Shown here in pieces: positions 55,526 to 63,884 of a stretch of DNA of 64,000 nt (position 1 is the first letter of the stretch; each line of letters starts with the position of its first letter). The stretch is from NCBI RefSeq assembly GCF_003386865.1, contig NZ_QTUA01000001.1, positions 2,046,001-2,110,000 of the forward strand. Direction: 5' to 3'. The notes below the pieces were generated by a model. That model had not been told where the DNA came from. It did not search any database and saw nothing but the letters and a program-made list of their open reading frames with translations. The DNA comes from Calidifontibacter indicus. Lineage in GTDB: Bacteria > Actinomycetota > Actinomycetes > Actinomycetales > Dermatophilaceae. The position numbers and the translations under genes are program-made.

Positions 55526-57043
55526 TCAGGCTGATGCAGTAGCGGCACCTTGGTAGTGCCAGGTGACGCCGGTGTCGGTGACGGTGGCGGTGAGGTGGTC
55601 GCGGTGGACGATGCGGTGGTGGGTGCTGCACAACAGTGCACTGTTCTCGAGTGAGGTTTCGCCGCCTGCCCACCACGACTCGACATGGAGAACCTTCACC
55701 CCACGAAGTTCTCCGCTCGTTCCTCGCTCCGATACTTCGCGGGGACCCCAAAAACACTCGCACATGACGGGTGGTCTGTCGCAGCCTGCGTAGGTGCAGT
55801 GTTTGTCGCGGTGGATCACGGCTCTTCGCAGCTCGTCTTCCACCAAGCGTCGTTTTCGGCCGAGGTTGAGTGGTTGGTTCTTGGATCCGAGGACCATCGG
55901 CAGGATTTTCGCGTCGCAGGCGAGTTGTCGCACGGTGTCGGGGGAGACGCCGGTGCCGGTGTCGGTGATGCCGAGCCCGGCGAGGATCCCGGCGAGGACG
56001 AGGAAGTCGATCGTGACGACCAACGTGGCGGATCCGCGGTGTTTGATCTCCCGGTCTGCGTCGACGGCTTCGGCGCCGAGACCCAGCAGCAACACCAGGG
56101 CGTCGGCGCGACGCTTCCCGGCGCTCCTGGGGTCGGGCTCACCCGTCTTCTGTGACGTGCCGTCGGGGCCCGGGGTGTGCCGGTGGTGCGGATCACCGCA
56201 ACACGCTGATTTCGGTGATGGTCCGGCGAGCGAGTCGACGGCCTGCTTCACCTGTTCGGCGTGATCGGGTGAGAGGTCGGCGGTGAACCTGACCATCCCG
56301 TTCGGTTCATCCGACCAGGACAAGGACTCAACCTTCTGGTGTGCGTCTTCGGCCTGGTCGAGCACCTCCTCGCCGTACTGAGCGAGGATCCGTTTGGTGA
56401 GTTCCCGGATAGTTTTGGCGCCGGCGCCGACGTCGAGGGTGAGTAACCAGCCGTAGATCTCCTCCCGGGTCGCGTCCGGCAGAACCGCCTTGATCTTGTC
56501 GATGTTGTCGAGACAGGTTTTGGCGATGGTGGTGTTGATCCGACCGGACTGCAACGCCTCCGCCAACGGCGCGTTGAGGGGTGAGCGGACCGCGTCGGCG
56601 ATCTTCGCGATCCGCGACGCGCGCAAGGGTTCGAGACCGCACCGCGACACCAGTTCGTCGCCCCACGCGTCCACCGAACCTTGAGGTTGGTCGAGCGGCA
56701 CGAGTGGCCCCGCAGCACTGACGGTGTCGGCACCGAGCAGTGCGGTGGTGGACTCGCCGGTCGACAGCCGTCGCACCCACTGGGTCGCGTCAGCAGCGGT
56801 GGACCGGTACACCGCACCCCGCTCGACCGCGTCAGTCGTGACCGCGACAAGTGTCGCCTCGGTCTGCTGGTGCACCAGGGCGAGGGACCGGGCCAGGGAA
56901 GTGAGTTCGGCGTCCGTGAGGTTGCCGGTCAACTGAGCCAGCCGGGTCACCGCAGCCAGCGCGTCCGAGACCACCGCGGCGCAGGAAGCGGCTTCACCCG
57001 GATACGAGTCGTAGAACGGCTCAAGCGATTCGTTGGTGGTCAT
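55526..57043 (-). CDS. DUF222/HNH endonuclease-type protein with an insertion in the HNH motif
   Basis: The 505-residue protein has the DUF222 (13E12 repeat) domain at about 1-330 and a C-terminal HNH region. This architecture is common and multi-copy in actinobacteria. The HNH part starts CTYAGCDRPPVMCEC. The expected HHVESWWAGG is interrupted there: 22 residues (431-452) separate the last Cys from HVESWWAGGETSLENSALLC. The inserted residues are encoded by a palindromic element (55699-55744). The remaining zinc and histidine residues (STHHRIVH) are present. Activity is doubtful. The frame is intact, so it is kept as a CDS. Confidence 0.85.
   Translation of the reverse strand: MTTNESLEPFYDSYPGEAASCAAVVSDALAAVTRLAQLTGNLTDAELTSLARSLALVHQQTEATLVAVTTDAVERGAVYRSTAADATQWVRRLSTGESTTALLGADTVSAAGPLVPLDQPQGSVDAWGDELVSRCGLEPLRASRIAKIADAVRSPLNAPLAEALQSGRINTTIAKTCLDNIDKIKAVLPDATREEIYGWLLTLDVGAGAKTIRELTKRILAQYGEEVLDQAEDAHQKVESLSWSDEPNGMVRFTADLSPDHAEQVKQAVDSLAGPSPKSACCGDPHHRHTPGPDGTSQKTGEPDPRSAGKRRADALVLLLGLGAEAVDADREIKHRGSATLVVTIDFLVLAGILAGLGITDTGTGVSPDTVRQLACDAKILPMVLGSKNQPLNLGRKRRLVEDELRRAVIHRDKHCTYAGCDRPPVMCECFWGPREVSERGTSGELRGVKVLHVESWWAGGETSLENSALLCSTHHRIVHRDHLTATVTDTGVTWHYQGAATASA
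55699..55744. repeat. Palindromic REP-like element inside the HNH gene
   Basis: CCCCACGAAGT (55699-55709) pairs with ACTTCGCGGGG (55734-55744), with one G-T pair and a 24-base loop containing CTCCGCTCGTTCCTCGCTCC. It lies inside codons for residues 431-452 of the HNH protein and is in frame. Net gain relative to the expected motif is about 63 bp. No second copy is visible in the window, so its repetitive nature is inferred from its form. Confidence 0.6.
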
Positions 57044-57246
57044 GCCGGCGCCTCCTCCCCAGGTGCTTTCGGACTACCTCAATCGTACGCCTGTTCGAAC
57101 CTAGTGGGAAGGCTTTGCACAGCGAATTCTGCTGATGCACACAAGAATTCGATACTCTCCGGTATCCACAGCCCCCGCAAGAAGGCGGGTTTGTCCACAG
57201 GGGAGCGATGGCCAGCCGGGCCCCTGTGCACATCGGCTCACAAGGG
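57044..57246. other. Intergenic region between the HNH gene and the PaiB remnant
   Basis: The 203 bp contain the HNH promoter on the minus strand. Several AT-rich words occur (GAATTC, TGATGCACAC, GATACTC). No gene or clear hairpin is seen. Confidence 0.5.
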
Positions 57247-57555
57247 TCAGAAGGTGCCCTGCGGCGGCCGGCCCATTGCATCGACCAGCGGTGTGACCGA
57301 GGAATCGGACCCGGCGGCGATGCCGTCACGAGCACCCAGGCGGTCGGCCTCGGTGCGGTGGGCGCTCACCTTGAACTTGCCGATCAGCGACGCCACCTCG
57401 ATGGTGATGCCGACGATCTTGTCGAGCATGTCGACGAGGTCGAGATCGGGCGCCGAGCCGTCATGGGTCACAACGGACGCAAGTGGTTGTGCGACAACGA
57501 AATCGCGCATCACGTCGACGTCGGTGAGGGTGTCGTGGGCAGGCAGGTACGGCAT
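57247..57555 (-). pseudogene. PaiB-like FMN-binding regulator with internal deletion
   Basis: The 102-residue frame starts PYLPAHDTLTDVDVMRDFVVAQPLASVVTHDG, the N-terminus of PaiB-type flavin-binding split-barrel proteins. It jumps to LDMVDMLDKIV-like sequence (LVDMLDKIVGITIEVASLIGKFKVSAHRTEADR), which is the conserved C-terminus of the same family. Full-length members have about 200-215 residues, so the central FMN barrel is missing. The frame survived the deletion. It lies just upstream of the rib operon, which may be coincidence. A shortened functional form is unlikely but possible. Confidence 0.7.
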
Positions 57556-57609
57556 GGCTCACATCAGACCACGGCTGACGAAGCGGCGCACCGCACCCGT
57601 CCCGAAGCG

Positions 57610-57633
57610 CGACACCCCCGGTGGCGGGTGTCG
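57610..57633. repeat. Perfect 8-bp hairpin before the FMN riboswitch
   Basis: CGACACCC (57610-57617) pairs exactly with GGGTGTCG (57626-57633). It lies between the divergent PaiB remnant and the riboswitch. It might mark a terminator of an older transcript or a protein-binding site. A CATACT hexamer at 57645-57650 just after it may be the rib -10 box. Confidence 0.5.
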
Positions 57634-57660
57634 GGACGTCGGTGCATACTGACCGAAGAA

Positions 57661-57791
57661 ACGTGCTCCGGGGTCAGTGAAACTCTGAGCCGGCGGTGAC
57701 AGTCCGCGACCCGCGATCCTCGCAAGAGGTGAGCGGTTGACCTGGTGGAATTCCAGGACCGACGGTGAAAGTCCGGATGGGAGGCGCACGT
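57661..57791 (+). promoter_or_regulatory. FMN riboswitch (RFN element) of the rib operon
   Basis: The conserved blocks occur in order: GTGCTCCGGGGTC, GCCGGCGGTGACAGTCCGCGAC, CCTGGTGGAATTCCAGGACCGACGGTGAAAGTCCGGATGG (19-base pieces given here joined by position 57741-57780), and GAGGCGCACGT. The P1 stem is ACGTGC (57661-57666) with GCACGT (57786-57791). Downstream hairpins at 57792-57816 (TCGAGGT/ACCTCGA) and 57834-57854 (GCGGATC/GATCCGC) could be the expression platform. FMN binding should repress the rib genes. Confidence 0.95.
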
Positions 57792-57918
57792 TCGAGGTTT
57801 GCTTCGGCAGACCTCGAGCACGCAGGTACCCCTGCGGATCGACTGCGATCCGCGCGGGGTGTCCTGACGTACGCCAACTCCCCGGGTCACGTCCGACGAC
57901 GGACGACCGGGAGAGGCG

Positions 57919-58962
57919 ATGGCGATCACCACCGCAGACGCTGCCTTCCTCGAGGCTGCCCTCGAACTGGCGGCCCGGGGCCCCGTCGTCGACCCCAACC
58001 CGCGGGTCGGGTGCGTGCTGGTCAACGACGGCGCAGTGGTCGGACGCGGTTTCCACCGGGGCGCCGGCACCCCGCATGCGGAGGCCGCAGCCTTGGCGGA
58101 CGCCGGTGAGAAGACCCGTGGCGCAACGGCTTTCGTCACCCTCGAACCCTGCAACCACCACGGCCGCACCCCTCCGTGCGCCGCTGCGCTCATCGACGCG
58201 GGGGTCGTGCGCGTGGTCTACGCGGCCGCCGACCCGTCGCACGCGGCGGCCGGGGGAGCGCAGCGGCTGCGCGCCGCCGGCATCGCCGTCGAGCAGGCCA
58301 CCGACGACATCACCGACCACGCCGCACGCGCCGAAGCTCTCAACCCGGGATGGACCTTCGCCGCCCGACACGGACGCCCCCTGGTCACCTGGAAGTCGGC
58401 GTCGACCCTCGACGGACGGGTCGCCGCGGCCGACGGCACCAGTCGGTGGATCACCGGCCCGGCATCGCGACAGGAAGTGCACCGGCTGCGGGCCCGGGTC
58501 GGGGCGGTCGTCGTCGGCACCGGCACCGTGCGCGCCGACGACCCCGCACTCACCGTCCGCGACGTGCCCCACGACGGGCAGCCGCTGCGGGTCGTGCTGG
58601 GACGCAGCGATATTCCGAGCAGCGCGAAGATCTTCGACGACGCTGCCGAAACGCTCGTGATCCCCACCCACGACCCGGCGAAGGCGCTGGAGCAACTGCA
58701 CGAACGCGGTATCCGCCACGTGCTGCTCGAGGGCGGCCCGACCCTCGCGGCGGCCTTCCTCGCGGCCGGTCTGGTCGACGAGATCCACGCCTACCTCGCG
58801 CCGGTGCTGCTCGGCGCCGGCGCGCACCTGCTCGGCGACCTCGGCATCGGCACCATCGCCGACGGCCAGCGCTGGCACCTCGACGACGTCGCCAGGTTCG
58901 GCGACGACGTCCGCCTGATCATGTCCCGCACTTCACCCAACCGTCCCGCACGAGAGGACTGA
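57919..58962 (+). CDS. ribD: Riboflavin biosynthesis deaminase/reductase
   Basis: The 347-residue bifunctional enzyme deaminates and then reduces the pyrimidine intermediate. The N-terminal zinc deaminase has PHAEAAAL and VTLEPCNHHGRTPPC. The C-terminal NADPH reductase begins at about residue 150 (VTWKSASTLDGRVAAADGTSRWITG) and has HVLLEGGPTLAAAFLAAGLVDEI. The ATG at 57919 follows GGAGAGGCG. It is the first gene after the riboswitch. Confidence 0.96.
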   Translation: MAITTADAAFLEAALELAARGPVVDPNPRVGCVLVNDGAVVGRGFHRGAGTPHAEAAALADAGEKTRGATAFVTLEPCNHHGRTPPCAAALIDAGVVRVVYAAADPSHAAAGGAQRLRAAGIAVEQATDDITDHAARAEALNPGWTFAARHGRPLVTWKSASTLDGRVAAADGTSRWITGPASRQEVHRLRARVGAVVVGTGTVRADDPALTVRDVPHDGQPLRVVLGRSDIPSSAKIFDDAAETLVIPTHDPAKALEQLHERGIRHVLLEGGPTLAAAFLAAGLVDEIHAYLAPVLLGAGAHLLGDLGIGTIADGQRWHLDDVARFGDDVRLIMSRTSPNRPARED

Positions 58963-58965
58963 ACG

Positions 58966-59625
58966 ATGTTCACCGGAATCATCGAGGAGGTCGGCACCGT
59001 CGAGCAGATCGACCGAGTCGGCGACTGCGCCCGGCTCACGATCCGGGCCGACGAGGTGCTCAGCGACGCCAAACACGGCGCCTCGATCGCGGTCGACGGG
59101 GTGTGCCTCACGGTCACCGAGTTCGACACGCAGCGGTTCACCGTCGACGTGATGGCCGAGACCCTGCGGTGCACCCACCTCGGCGACCTCGTCGTCGGCG
59201 GGAAGGTCAACCTCGAACGCGCCATGCGCGCCGACGGACGGTTTGACGGACACATCGTGCAAGGTCACGTCGACGGCACCGGCCAGGTGCTCGAGATCGA
59301 GCCCAGCGAACACTGGACGAACCTCACGATCGCCGTGCCCGCACAGGTCGGTCAATACGTCGTGCCGAAGGGATCGATCACCATCGACGGTGTCTCACTC
59401 ACGGTTGCCTCCTGCGAAGAGGGCCGACTGACCGTCTCGCTCATCCCGACCACCTTGGCGCTGACCACGTTGGGGGACAGGTGGATCGGCGACCCGGTGA
59501 ACCTGGAGGCCGATGTGCTGGCGAAGTACGCCGCCCGCCTGCTGGGCGGGCTCGACCGCGCCGCCCCGACCGACGACCTCGCGACGCAAACCCCGACGCT
59601 GCACCCGGAAGGAAGCCTGGCATGA
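58966..59625 (+). CDS. ribE: Riboflavin synthase, alpha chain
   Basis: The 219-residue enzyme joins two lumazine molecules to give riboflavin. It has the two lumazine-binding repeats. The first is FTGIIEEVGTVEQID, with GASIAVDGVCLTV. The second starts DGHIVQGHVDGTGQVL, with KGSITIDGVSLTV. The C-terminal tail of about 20 residues is variable. It begins 3 bp after ribD and overlaps the ribBA ATG by 4 bp. Confidence 0.96.
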   Translation: MFTGIIEEVGTVEQIDRVGDCARLTIRADEVLSDAKHGASIAVDGVCLTVTEFDTQRFTVDVMAETLRCTHLGDLVVGGKVNLERAMRADGRFDGHIVQGHVDGTGQVLEIEPSEHWTNLTIAVPAQVGQYVVPKGSITIDGVSLTVASCEEGRLTVSLIPTTLALTTLGDRWIGDPVNLEADVLAKYAARLLGGLDRAAPTDDLATQTPTLHPEGSLA

Positions 59626-60833
59626 AGGATCTGACGAAGGCCTTCGAGGTCTTGGCCGCCGGCAAGCCCGTGCTCGTGACCGACGACGAGTCGCGCGAGA
59701 ACGAGGGCGACGTCATCCTCTCGGCGCAGACCGCCACCACCGAGTGGATGGCCTGGACCATTCGGCACAGCTCCGGCTACCTGTGTGCGCCGCTGCCCGG
59801 CCAGCTCGCCGACCGCCTCGACCTGCCGCTGATGGTGGGTGACAACGCCGACCCGCTGCGCACCGCGTACACCGTGGCGGTCGACGCCGCCGAAGGCGTG
59901 ACCACCGGCATCAGCGCGGCCGACCGGTTGCACACCGTCCGCGTGCTGGCCGACCCGGCGAGCACGCCGACCGACCTGGTGCGACCGGGCCATGTGCTGC
60001 CGTTGCGCGCCCGCGACGGCGGGGTGTTCGTGCGCCGCGGGCACACCGAGGCCGCGGTCGACCTCTGCCGGCTGGCCGGTCTCGCCCCGGTCGGTGTCAT
60101 CGGCGAACTCGTGCACGACGACGGCACGATGATGCGCCGTCCGTCGGTGCTGGAGCTCGGCCACGAGTTCGACCTGCCGGTGCTCACCATCGACGACCTC
60201 GTGCAGTGGCGCACCCGTTACGACCGGGTGCTCGCCGACCGGCAGTCCGACCTGCCGACCGAGCACGGACGCTGGCGAATGCACGGATTCCGTGACCTCG
60301 CCACGGGTGCCGAGCACGTCGCGCTCGTGTCGAGCAGGCGCAGCACCGATGTGCCGCTGGTGCGGGTGCACAGCGAGTGCCTCACCGGTGACGCGTTCGG
60401 GTCGCAGCGCTGCGACTGCGGGCCGCAGTTGCAGCAGTCGATGGCCGACGTCGCTGAGACCGGCGGGGCCGTGGTCTACCTGCGTGGCCACGAGGGCCGC
60501 GGCACCGGGCTGCTCGCCAAGCTCGCCGCGTACGCCGAACAGGACGCCGGCGCCGACACCGTCGAGGCCCAGCACCGGCTCGGCCTGCCGGTCGACGCCC
60601 GCGAGTACGGCGCGGCGGCCGCCATCCTGCACAAGCTCGGCATGACCCGGGTGCGGCTGCTCAGCAACAACCCGGCGAAGGCCGAACAACTGGGGGCGGC
60701 CGGCATCGAGGTCGTCGGACAGCTCCCGCTGGTCACCGGTGTCACCCCGCACAACCTGAAGTACCTGCAGACCAAACGCGACCGGTTGGGACACACCATT
60801 CCGGTGCTCGGACGAGAAGGAGTCACCGCATGA
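59622..60833 (+). CDS. ribBA: Bifunctional DHBP synthase / GTP cyclohydrolase II
   Basis: The 403-residue protein supplies both riboflavin precursors. The N-terminal DHBP synthase has [16 protein letters not shown] and [15 protein letters not shown]. The C-terminal cyclohydrolase II (from about 205) has the zinc cysteines in [41 protein letters not shown] and [17 protein letters not shown] follow. Both active sites look complete. It is coupled to ribE and ribH by 4-bp overlaps. Confidence 0.96.
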   Translation: MKDLTKAFEVLAAGKPVLVTDDESRENEGDVILSAQTATTEWMAWTIRHSSGYLCAPLPGQLADRLDLPLMVGDNADPLRTAYTVAVDAAEGVTTGISAADRLHTVRVLADPASTPTDLVRPGHVLPLRARDGGVFVRRGHTEAAVDLCRLAGLAPVGVIGELVHDDGTMMRRPSVLELGHEFDLPVLTIDDLVQWRTRYDRVLADRQSDLPTEHGRWRMHGFRDLATGAEHVALVSSRRSTDVPLVRVHSECLTGDAFGSQRCDCGPQLQQSMADVAETGGAVVYLRGHEGRGTGLLAKLAAYAEQDAGADTVEAQHRLGLPVDAREYGAAAAILHKLGMTRVRLLSNNPAKAEQLGAAGIEVVGQLPLVTGVTPHNLKYLQTKRDRLGHTIPVLGREGVTA

Positions 60834-61315
60834 GCGGGCACGGAGCCCCCACGATCACCCCCGACGGCAGCGGCCTGCGGGTCGCCGTCATCGCGGCCAG
60901 TTGGCACGAGACCGTCATGGACGGCCTGCTCGACGGGGCCGCCCGCGGGCTCGCCGACAGCGGTGTCGGCTGGGTCGACGTGATCCGGGTGCCCGGATCG
61001 TTCGAGCTGCCGGTCGCCGCGGCCCGGCTCGCCCCGCACTACGACGCGTTGGTGGCCCTCGGTGTGGTGATCCGTGGCGGCACGCCGCACTTCGACTACG
61101 TCTGCCAAGCAGCGACCAACGGTCTCAACGAGGTCGCGATCGACACCGGCACACCCATCGGGTTCGGCCTGCTCACCTGCGACAACGACGCGCAGGCGCT
61201 CGATCGGGCGGGTCTGGCCGACTCGACGGAGGACAAGGGACACGAGGCGGCTACTGCCGCCGTCGCGACCGCGCGTACGCTGCGCGATTGGGCGACTACC
61301 GCAGGAGAACGATGA
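60830..61315 (+). CDS. ribH: 6,7-dimethyl-8-ribityllumazine synthase
   Basis: The 161-residue enzyme condenses the two precursors to lumazine and usually forms a 60-mer shell. Motifs are [50 protein letters not shown] with the catalytic His, and [18 protein letters not shown]. It overlaps ribBA and the transporter by 4 bp each. Confidence 0.96.
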   Translation: MSGHGAPTITPDGSGLRVAVIAASWHETVMDGLLDGAARGLADSGVGWVDVIRVPGSFELPVAAARLAPHYDALVALGVVIRGGTPHFDYVCQAATNGLNEVAIDTGTPIGFGLLTCDNDAQALDRAGLADSTEDKGHEAATAAVATARTLRDWATTAGER

Positions 61316-62061
61316 GAACCCTTGTGCTTGCTGCCGGTTCGACCGGCGACCCGAACCTGTTCCAGCGACTGCTCGAGTGGCACCTCGACATCGGCAAGTA
61401 CCAGTTGCACTGGCTCGAGCTGATCGGTGTGCTCATCGGCGTCGGCTCCGCCTACCTCGGCATGAAGCGCCTGGTGTGGGCGTGGCCGGTCGGCATCGTC
61501 GCCAACATCATGCTGTTCTTCGTCTACACCGGCGCGGCGTTCGGCACCGACACCCGCGTGCCGCTGTTCGGTCAGGCCGGCCGTCAGGTGTTCTTCATCG
61601 TCACCAGCGCCTACGGCTGGTGGCGCTGGCAGCAGCATCGCGCCCGCAAGCACGCCGAGACCGACCAACCGGCCGTGACCCCGCGGTGGGCAACCACCAA
61701 CGAGCGGCTCGCGATGGTCGCCTTCTGGTTGGTCGGCACGATCATCGCCCGCTTCGTGTTCCAGGCGATCCTCGACGGCAATCCCAGCCCCTACTGGACG
61801 CCGCAGTGGTGGTTCGCGTGGTGCGACGCCTGGGTGTTCGTCGGGTCGATCGTCGCCACCTACGCGATGGCGCGGGCCTGGAACGAGTTCTGGCTGGCGT
61901 GGATCGTCGTCGACCTCGTCGGCGTGCCGTTCGGATTCGCCACCGACTACGTGCCGACCGCGGTGATGTACATCTTCTACGGCCTGTTCGTGCTCTACGG
62001 CTTCAGCCAGTGGGTGAAGGTCACCAGGCGCGAACGAGCCGGCGAACCGGTCCCCGGCTGA
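61312..62061 (+). CDS. pnuX: PnuC-family vitamin transporter, probably riboflavin (PnuX-type)
   Basis: The 249-residue membrane protein has about seven to eight helices. The family motifs are [32 protein letters not shown] and [13 protein letters not shown] (the WxxWxx substrate motif). [22 protein letters not shown] comes next, then [13 protein letters not shown]. PnuC members take nicotinamide riboside or NMN, and PnuX takes riboflavin. The gene is the last of the FMN-riboswitch operon and overlaps ribH, so riboflavin uptake is the best inference. The symbol rests on that context. Confidence 0.85.
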   Translation: MRTLVLAAGSTGDPNLFQRLLEWHLDIGKYQLHWLELIGVLIGVGSAYLGMKRLVWAWPVGIVANIMLFFVYTGAAFGTDTRVPLFGQAGRQVFFIVTSAYGWWRWQQHRARKHAETDQPAVTPRWATTNERLAMVAFWLVGTIIARFVFQAILDGNPSPYWTPQWWFAWCDAWVFVGSIVATYAMARAWNEFWLAWIVVDLVGVPFGFATDYVPTAVMYIFYGLFVLYGFSQWVKVTRRERAGEPVPG

Positions 62062-62068
62062 GCCGAAT

Positions 62069-62126
62069 GCGCGGGGTATCGAGATCTGCTCGCGTCATGA
62101 CCGGCGCGGATCTCGATACCCCGCGC
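62069..62126 (+). terminator. rib operon terminator, perfect 18-bp stem
   Basis: GCGCGGGGTATCGAGATC (62069-62086) pairs exactly with GATCTCGATACCCCGCGC (62109-62126) around 22 bases, followed by GTTTGTG. It starts 7 bp after the transporter stop. The long, exact stem resembles the other intergenic palindromes of this window. Confidence 0.85.
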
Positions 62127-62221
62127 GTTTGTGCGGTGCCGCGTTCATCGCCAGTCCGCTGCCGAGTCCGCTGCCGAGTCTCATCAGGGGTACGCGGGCC
62201 ACGTCACAGCACGCCCCTGCG

Positions 62222-62227
62222 TACCCT
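62222..62227 (+). promoter_or_regulatory. Candidate -10 element for a leaderless hisE transcript
   Basis: TACCCT ends eight bases before the GTG start of hisE at 62236. No Shine-Dalgarno sequence lies between. Confidence 0.4.
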
Positions 62228-62235
62228 TGTGCCAC

Positions 62236-62499
62236 GTGAAGACCTTCGAAGCGCTGTGGGCCGAGTTGCAGCAGAAGGCGACCGACCGCCCCGAAGGGTC
62301 CGGAACCGTCGCCGAGATCGACGCCGGAGTCCACTTCATCGGCAAGAAGATCGTCGAAGAGGCGGCCGAGGTGTGGATGGCCGCCGAGTTCGAGGGCAAC
62401 GACAAGGCAGCCGAGGAAATCAGCCAGCTGCTCTACCACCTGCAGGTGCTGATGCTCGAACGCGGCATCTCGTTGGAGGACGTCTACCGACATCTGTGA
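62236..62499 (+). CDS. hisE: Phosphoribosyl-ATP pyrophosphatase
   Basis: The 87-residue enzyme does the second step of histidine synthesis. It has [25 protein letters not shown] and the MazG-like acidic motif [40 protein letters not shown] closes it. The length is typical for the separate actinobacterial HisE. The GTG at 62236 fits the conserved start VKTFEAL. hisG follows after 48 bp. Confidence 0.95.
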   Translation: MKTFEALWAELQQKATDRPEGSGTVAEIDAGVHFIGKKIVEEAAEVWMAAEFEGNDKAAEEISQLLYHLQVLMLERGISLEDVYRHL

Positions 62500-62547
62500 T
62501 CGAGCCCGTTTCGACCACAGACACCAGACAGCCCCAAGGAGTTCCAG

Positions 62548-63393
62548 ATGTTGCGAGTTGCCATGCCCAACAAGGGCAGCCTGTCCGAACCGGCCGCCGA
62601 GATCCTGCGCGAAGCGGGTTATCGCGGCCGTCGCGAGTCGAAGGAACTCGTGGTCTTCGACGCCGACAACGACGTCGAACTGTTCTTCCTGCGTCCGCGC
62701 GACATCGCGGTGTACGTCGGACGCGGCACCCTTGACGTCGGCATCACCGGCCGTGACCTGCTGCTCGACTCCGGCGCCCCCGCCACCGAGCGGATGCAGC
62801 TGGGCTTCGGCGCATCGACCTTCCGGTACGCCGCGCGGCCGGGTTTCGCGTCGTCGGTGAAAGACCTCGCCGGCAAGCGGATCGCCACCAGCTTCCCCGG
62901 GCTCGTGCAGGCCGACCTCGCCAAGGCGGGCGTCGAGGCGAGCGTCGTGCGGCTCGACGGAGCGGTCGAGACCGCGGTGACCCTCGGCGTCGCCGATGTG
63001 ATCGCCGATGTGGTCGAGACCGGAACCACCTTGCGCAACGCCGGACTCGAGGTGTTCGGCGAACCGATCCTGAACAGCGAAGCAGTGCTCATCCGTCCGG
63101 AGCGCGCCAACGGCGACCCCGCCGTCGACGTGCTCGTGCGCCGCCTGCAGGGCGTGCTCACCGCCCGCGACTACGTGATGCTCGACTACGACATCCGCAA
63201 GGACCTCGTCGAGAAGGCATCGGCCGTGACCCCGGGTCTGGAGTCGCCGACGATCTCGCCGCTGCACGACCCCGACTACGTCGCCGTGCGCGCCATGGTG
63301 CCCCGCCGGCGCACGAACGCCCTCATGGACGAGCTGTACGACCTCGGCGCTCGCGCGATCCTCGTCACCGAGATCGCCGCCTGCCGGTTGTGA
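62548..63393 (+). CDS. hisG: ATP phosphoribosyltransferase (long form)
   Basis: The 281-residue enzyme starts histidine synthesis. The catalytic domains have [37 protein letters not shown] and [19 protein letters not shown]. The PRPP motif appears in [16 protein letters not shown]. The C-terminal regulatory domain (about 210-281, with [28 protein letters not shown]) binds histidine, so feedback control is expected. It is preceded by AAGGAG and followed after 7 bp by the PH-domain gene. Confidence 0.96.
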   Translation: MLRVAMPNKGSLSEPAAEILREAGYRGRRESKELVVFDADNDVELFFLRPRDIAVYVGRGTLDVGITGRDLLLDSGAPATERMQLGFGASTFRYAARPGFASSVKDLAGKRIATSFPGLVQADLAKAGVEASVVRLDGAVETAVTLGVADVIADVVETGTTLRNAGLEVFGEPILNSEAVLIRPERANGDPAVDVLVRRLQGVLTARDYVMLDYDIRKDLVEKASAVTPGLESPTISPLHDPDYVAVRAMVPRRRTNALMDELYDLGARAILVTEIAACRL

Positions 63394-63400
63394 GGCGTCG

Positions 63401-63874
63401 ATGAGCGAGCCGGACGCAGGCACCCGAGACCCGTACGCACCCTTCCGCCCCCGCAGCGGACGGTGGGTGCCGTTGGCCGCCGGCGTGGTCACGATCGCGG
63501 TGTTCGGGTTCGTGGCGCTCACGCTGCCCAAGGGCGGCGTGACCGGCTGGACGGGCGTCGATGCGGCCGCGTTGTTTCTGTTCGGGGCCGCGATGGCGGC
63601 GTTCCTGTGGCGTTACACCGCGATCAAGGCGGTGCCCAGCGACGAAGGTCTCCTGGTGCGCAACCTGTTCCTGACCCGCAAGCTGTCCTGGGCGGAGATC
63701 CTCGGCGTGCAGTTCGGCGGCGGATCGCCGTGGCTGATCCTAGACCTCGCCGATACCGAACAGCTCGCGGTGATGGCGGTGCAGCGCGCCGACGGCGCGT
63801 TCGCGCGGCAGGAAGCCGAACGGCTGGCCGCGCTCGTGCAGGCGCACGCGCTCGACGACCCCTCGGCCGGCTGA
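63401..63874 (+). CDS. PH domain-containing membrane protein
   Basis: The 157-residue protein has two N-terminal membrane helices (VPLAAGVVTIAVFGFVALTL and AAALFLFGAAMAAFLWRYT). A small bacterial PH-like domain follows (AVPSDEGLLVRNLFLTRKLSWAEILGVQFGGGSPWLIL). Such genes often follow hisG in actinobacteria, but their role is unknown. It starts 7 bp after hisG and is probably co-transcribed. It is convergent with the gene at the right edge. Confidence 0.85.
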   Translation: MSEPDAGTRDPYAPFRPRSGRWVPLAAGVVTIAVFGFVALTLPKGGVTGWTGVDAAALFLFGAAMAAFLWRYTAIKAVPSDEGLLVRNLFLTRKLSWAEILGVQFGGGSPWLILDLADTEQLAVMAVQRADGAFARQEAERLAALVQAHALDDPSAG

Positions 63875-63884
63875 GCGACCGACC

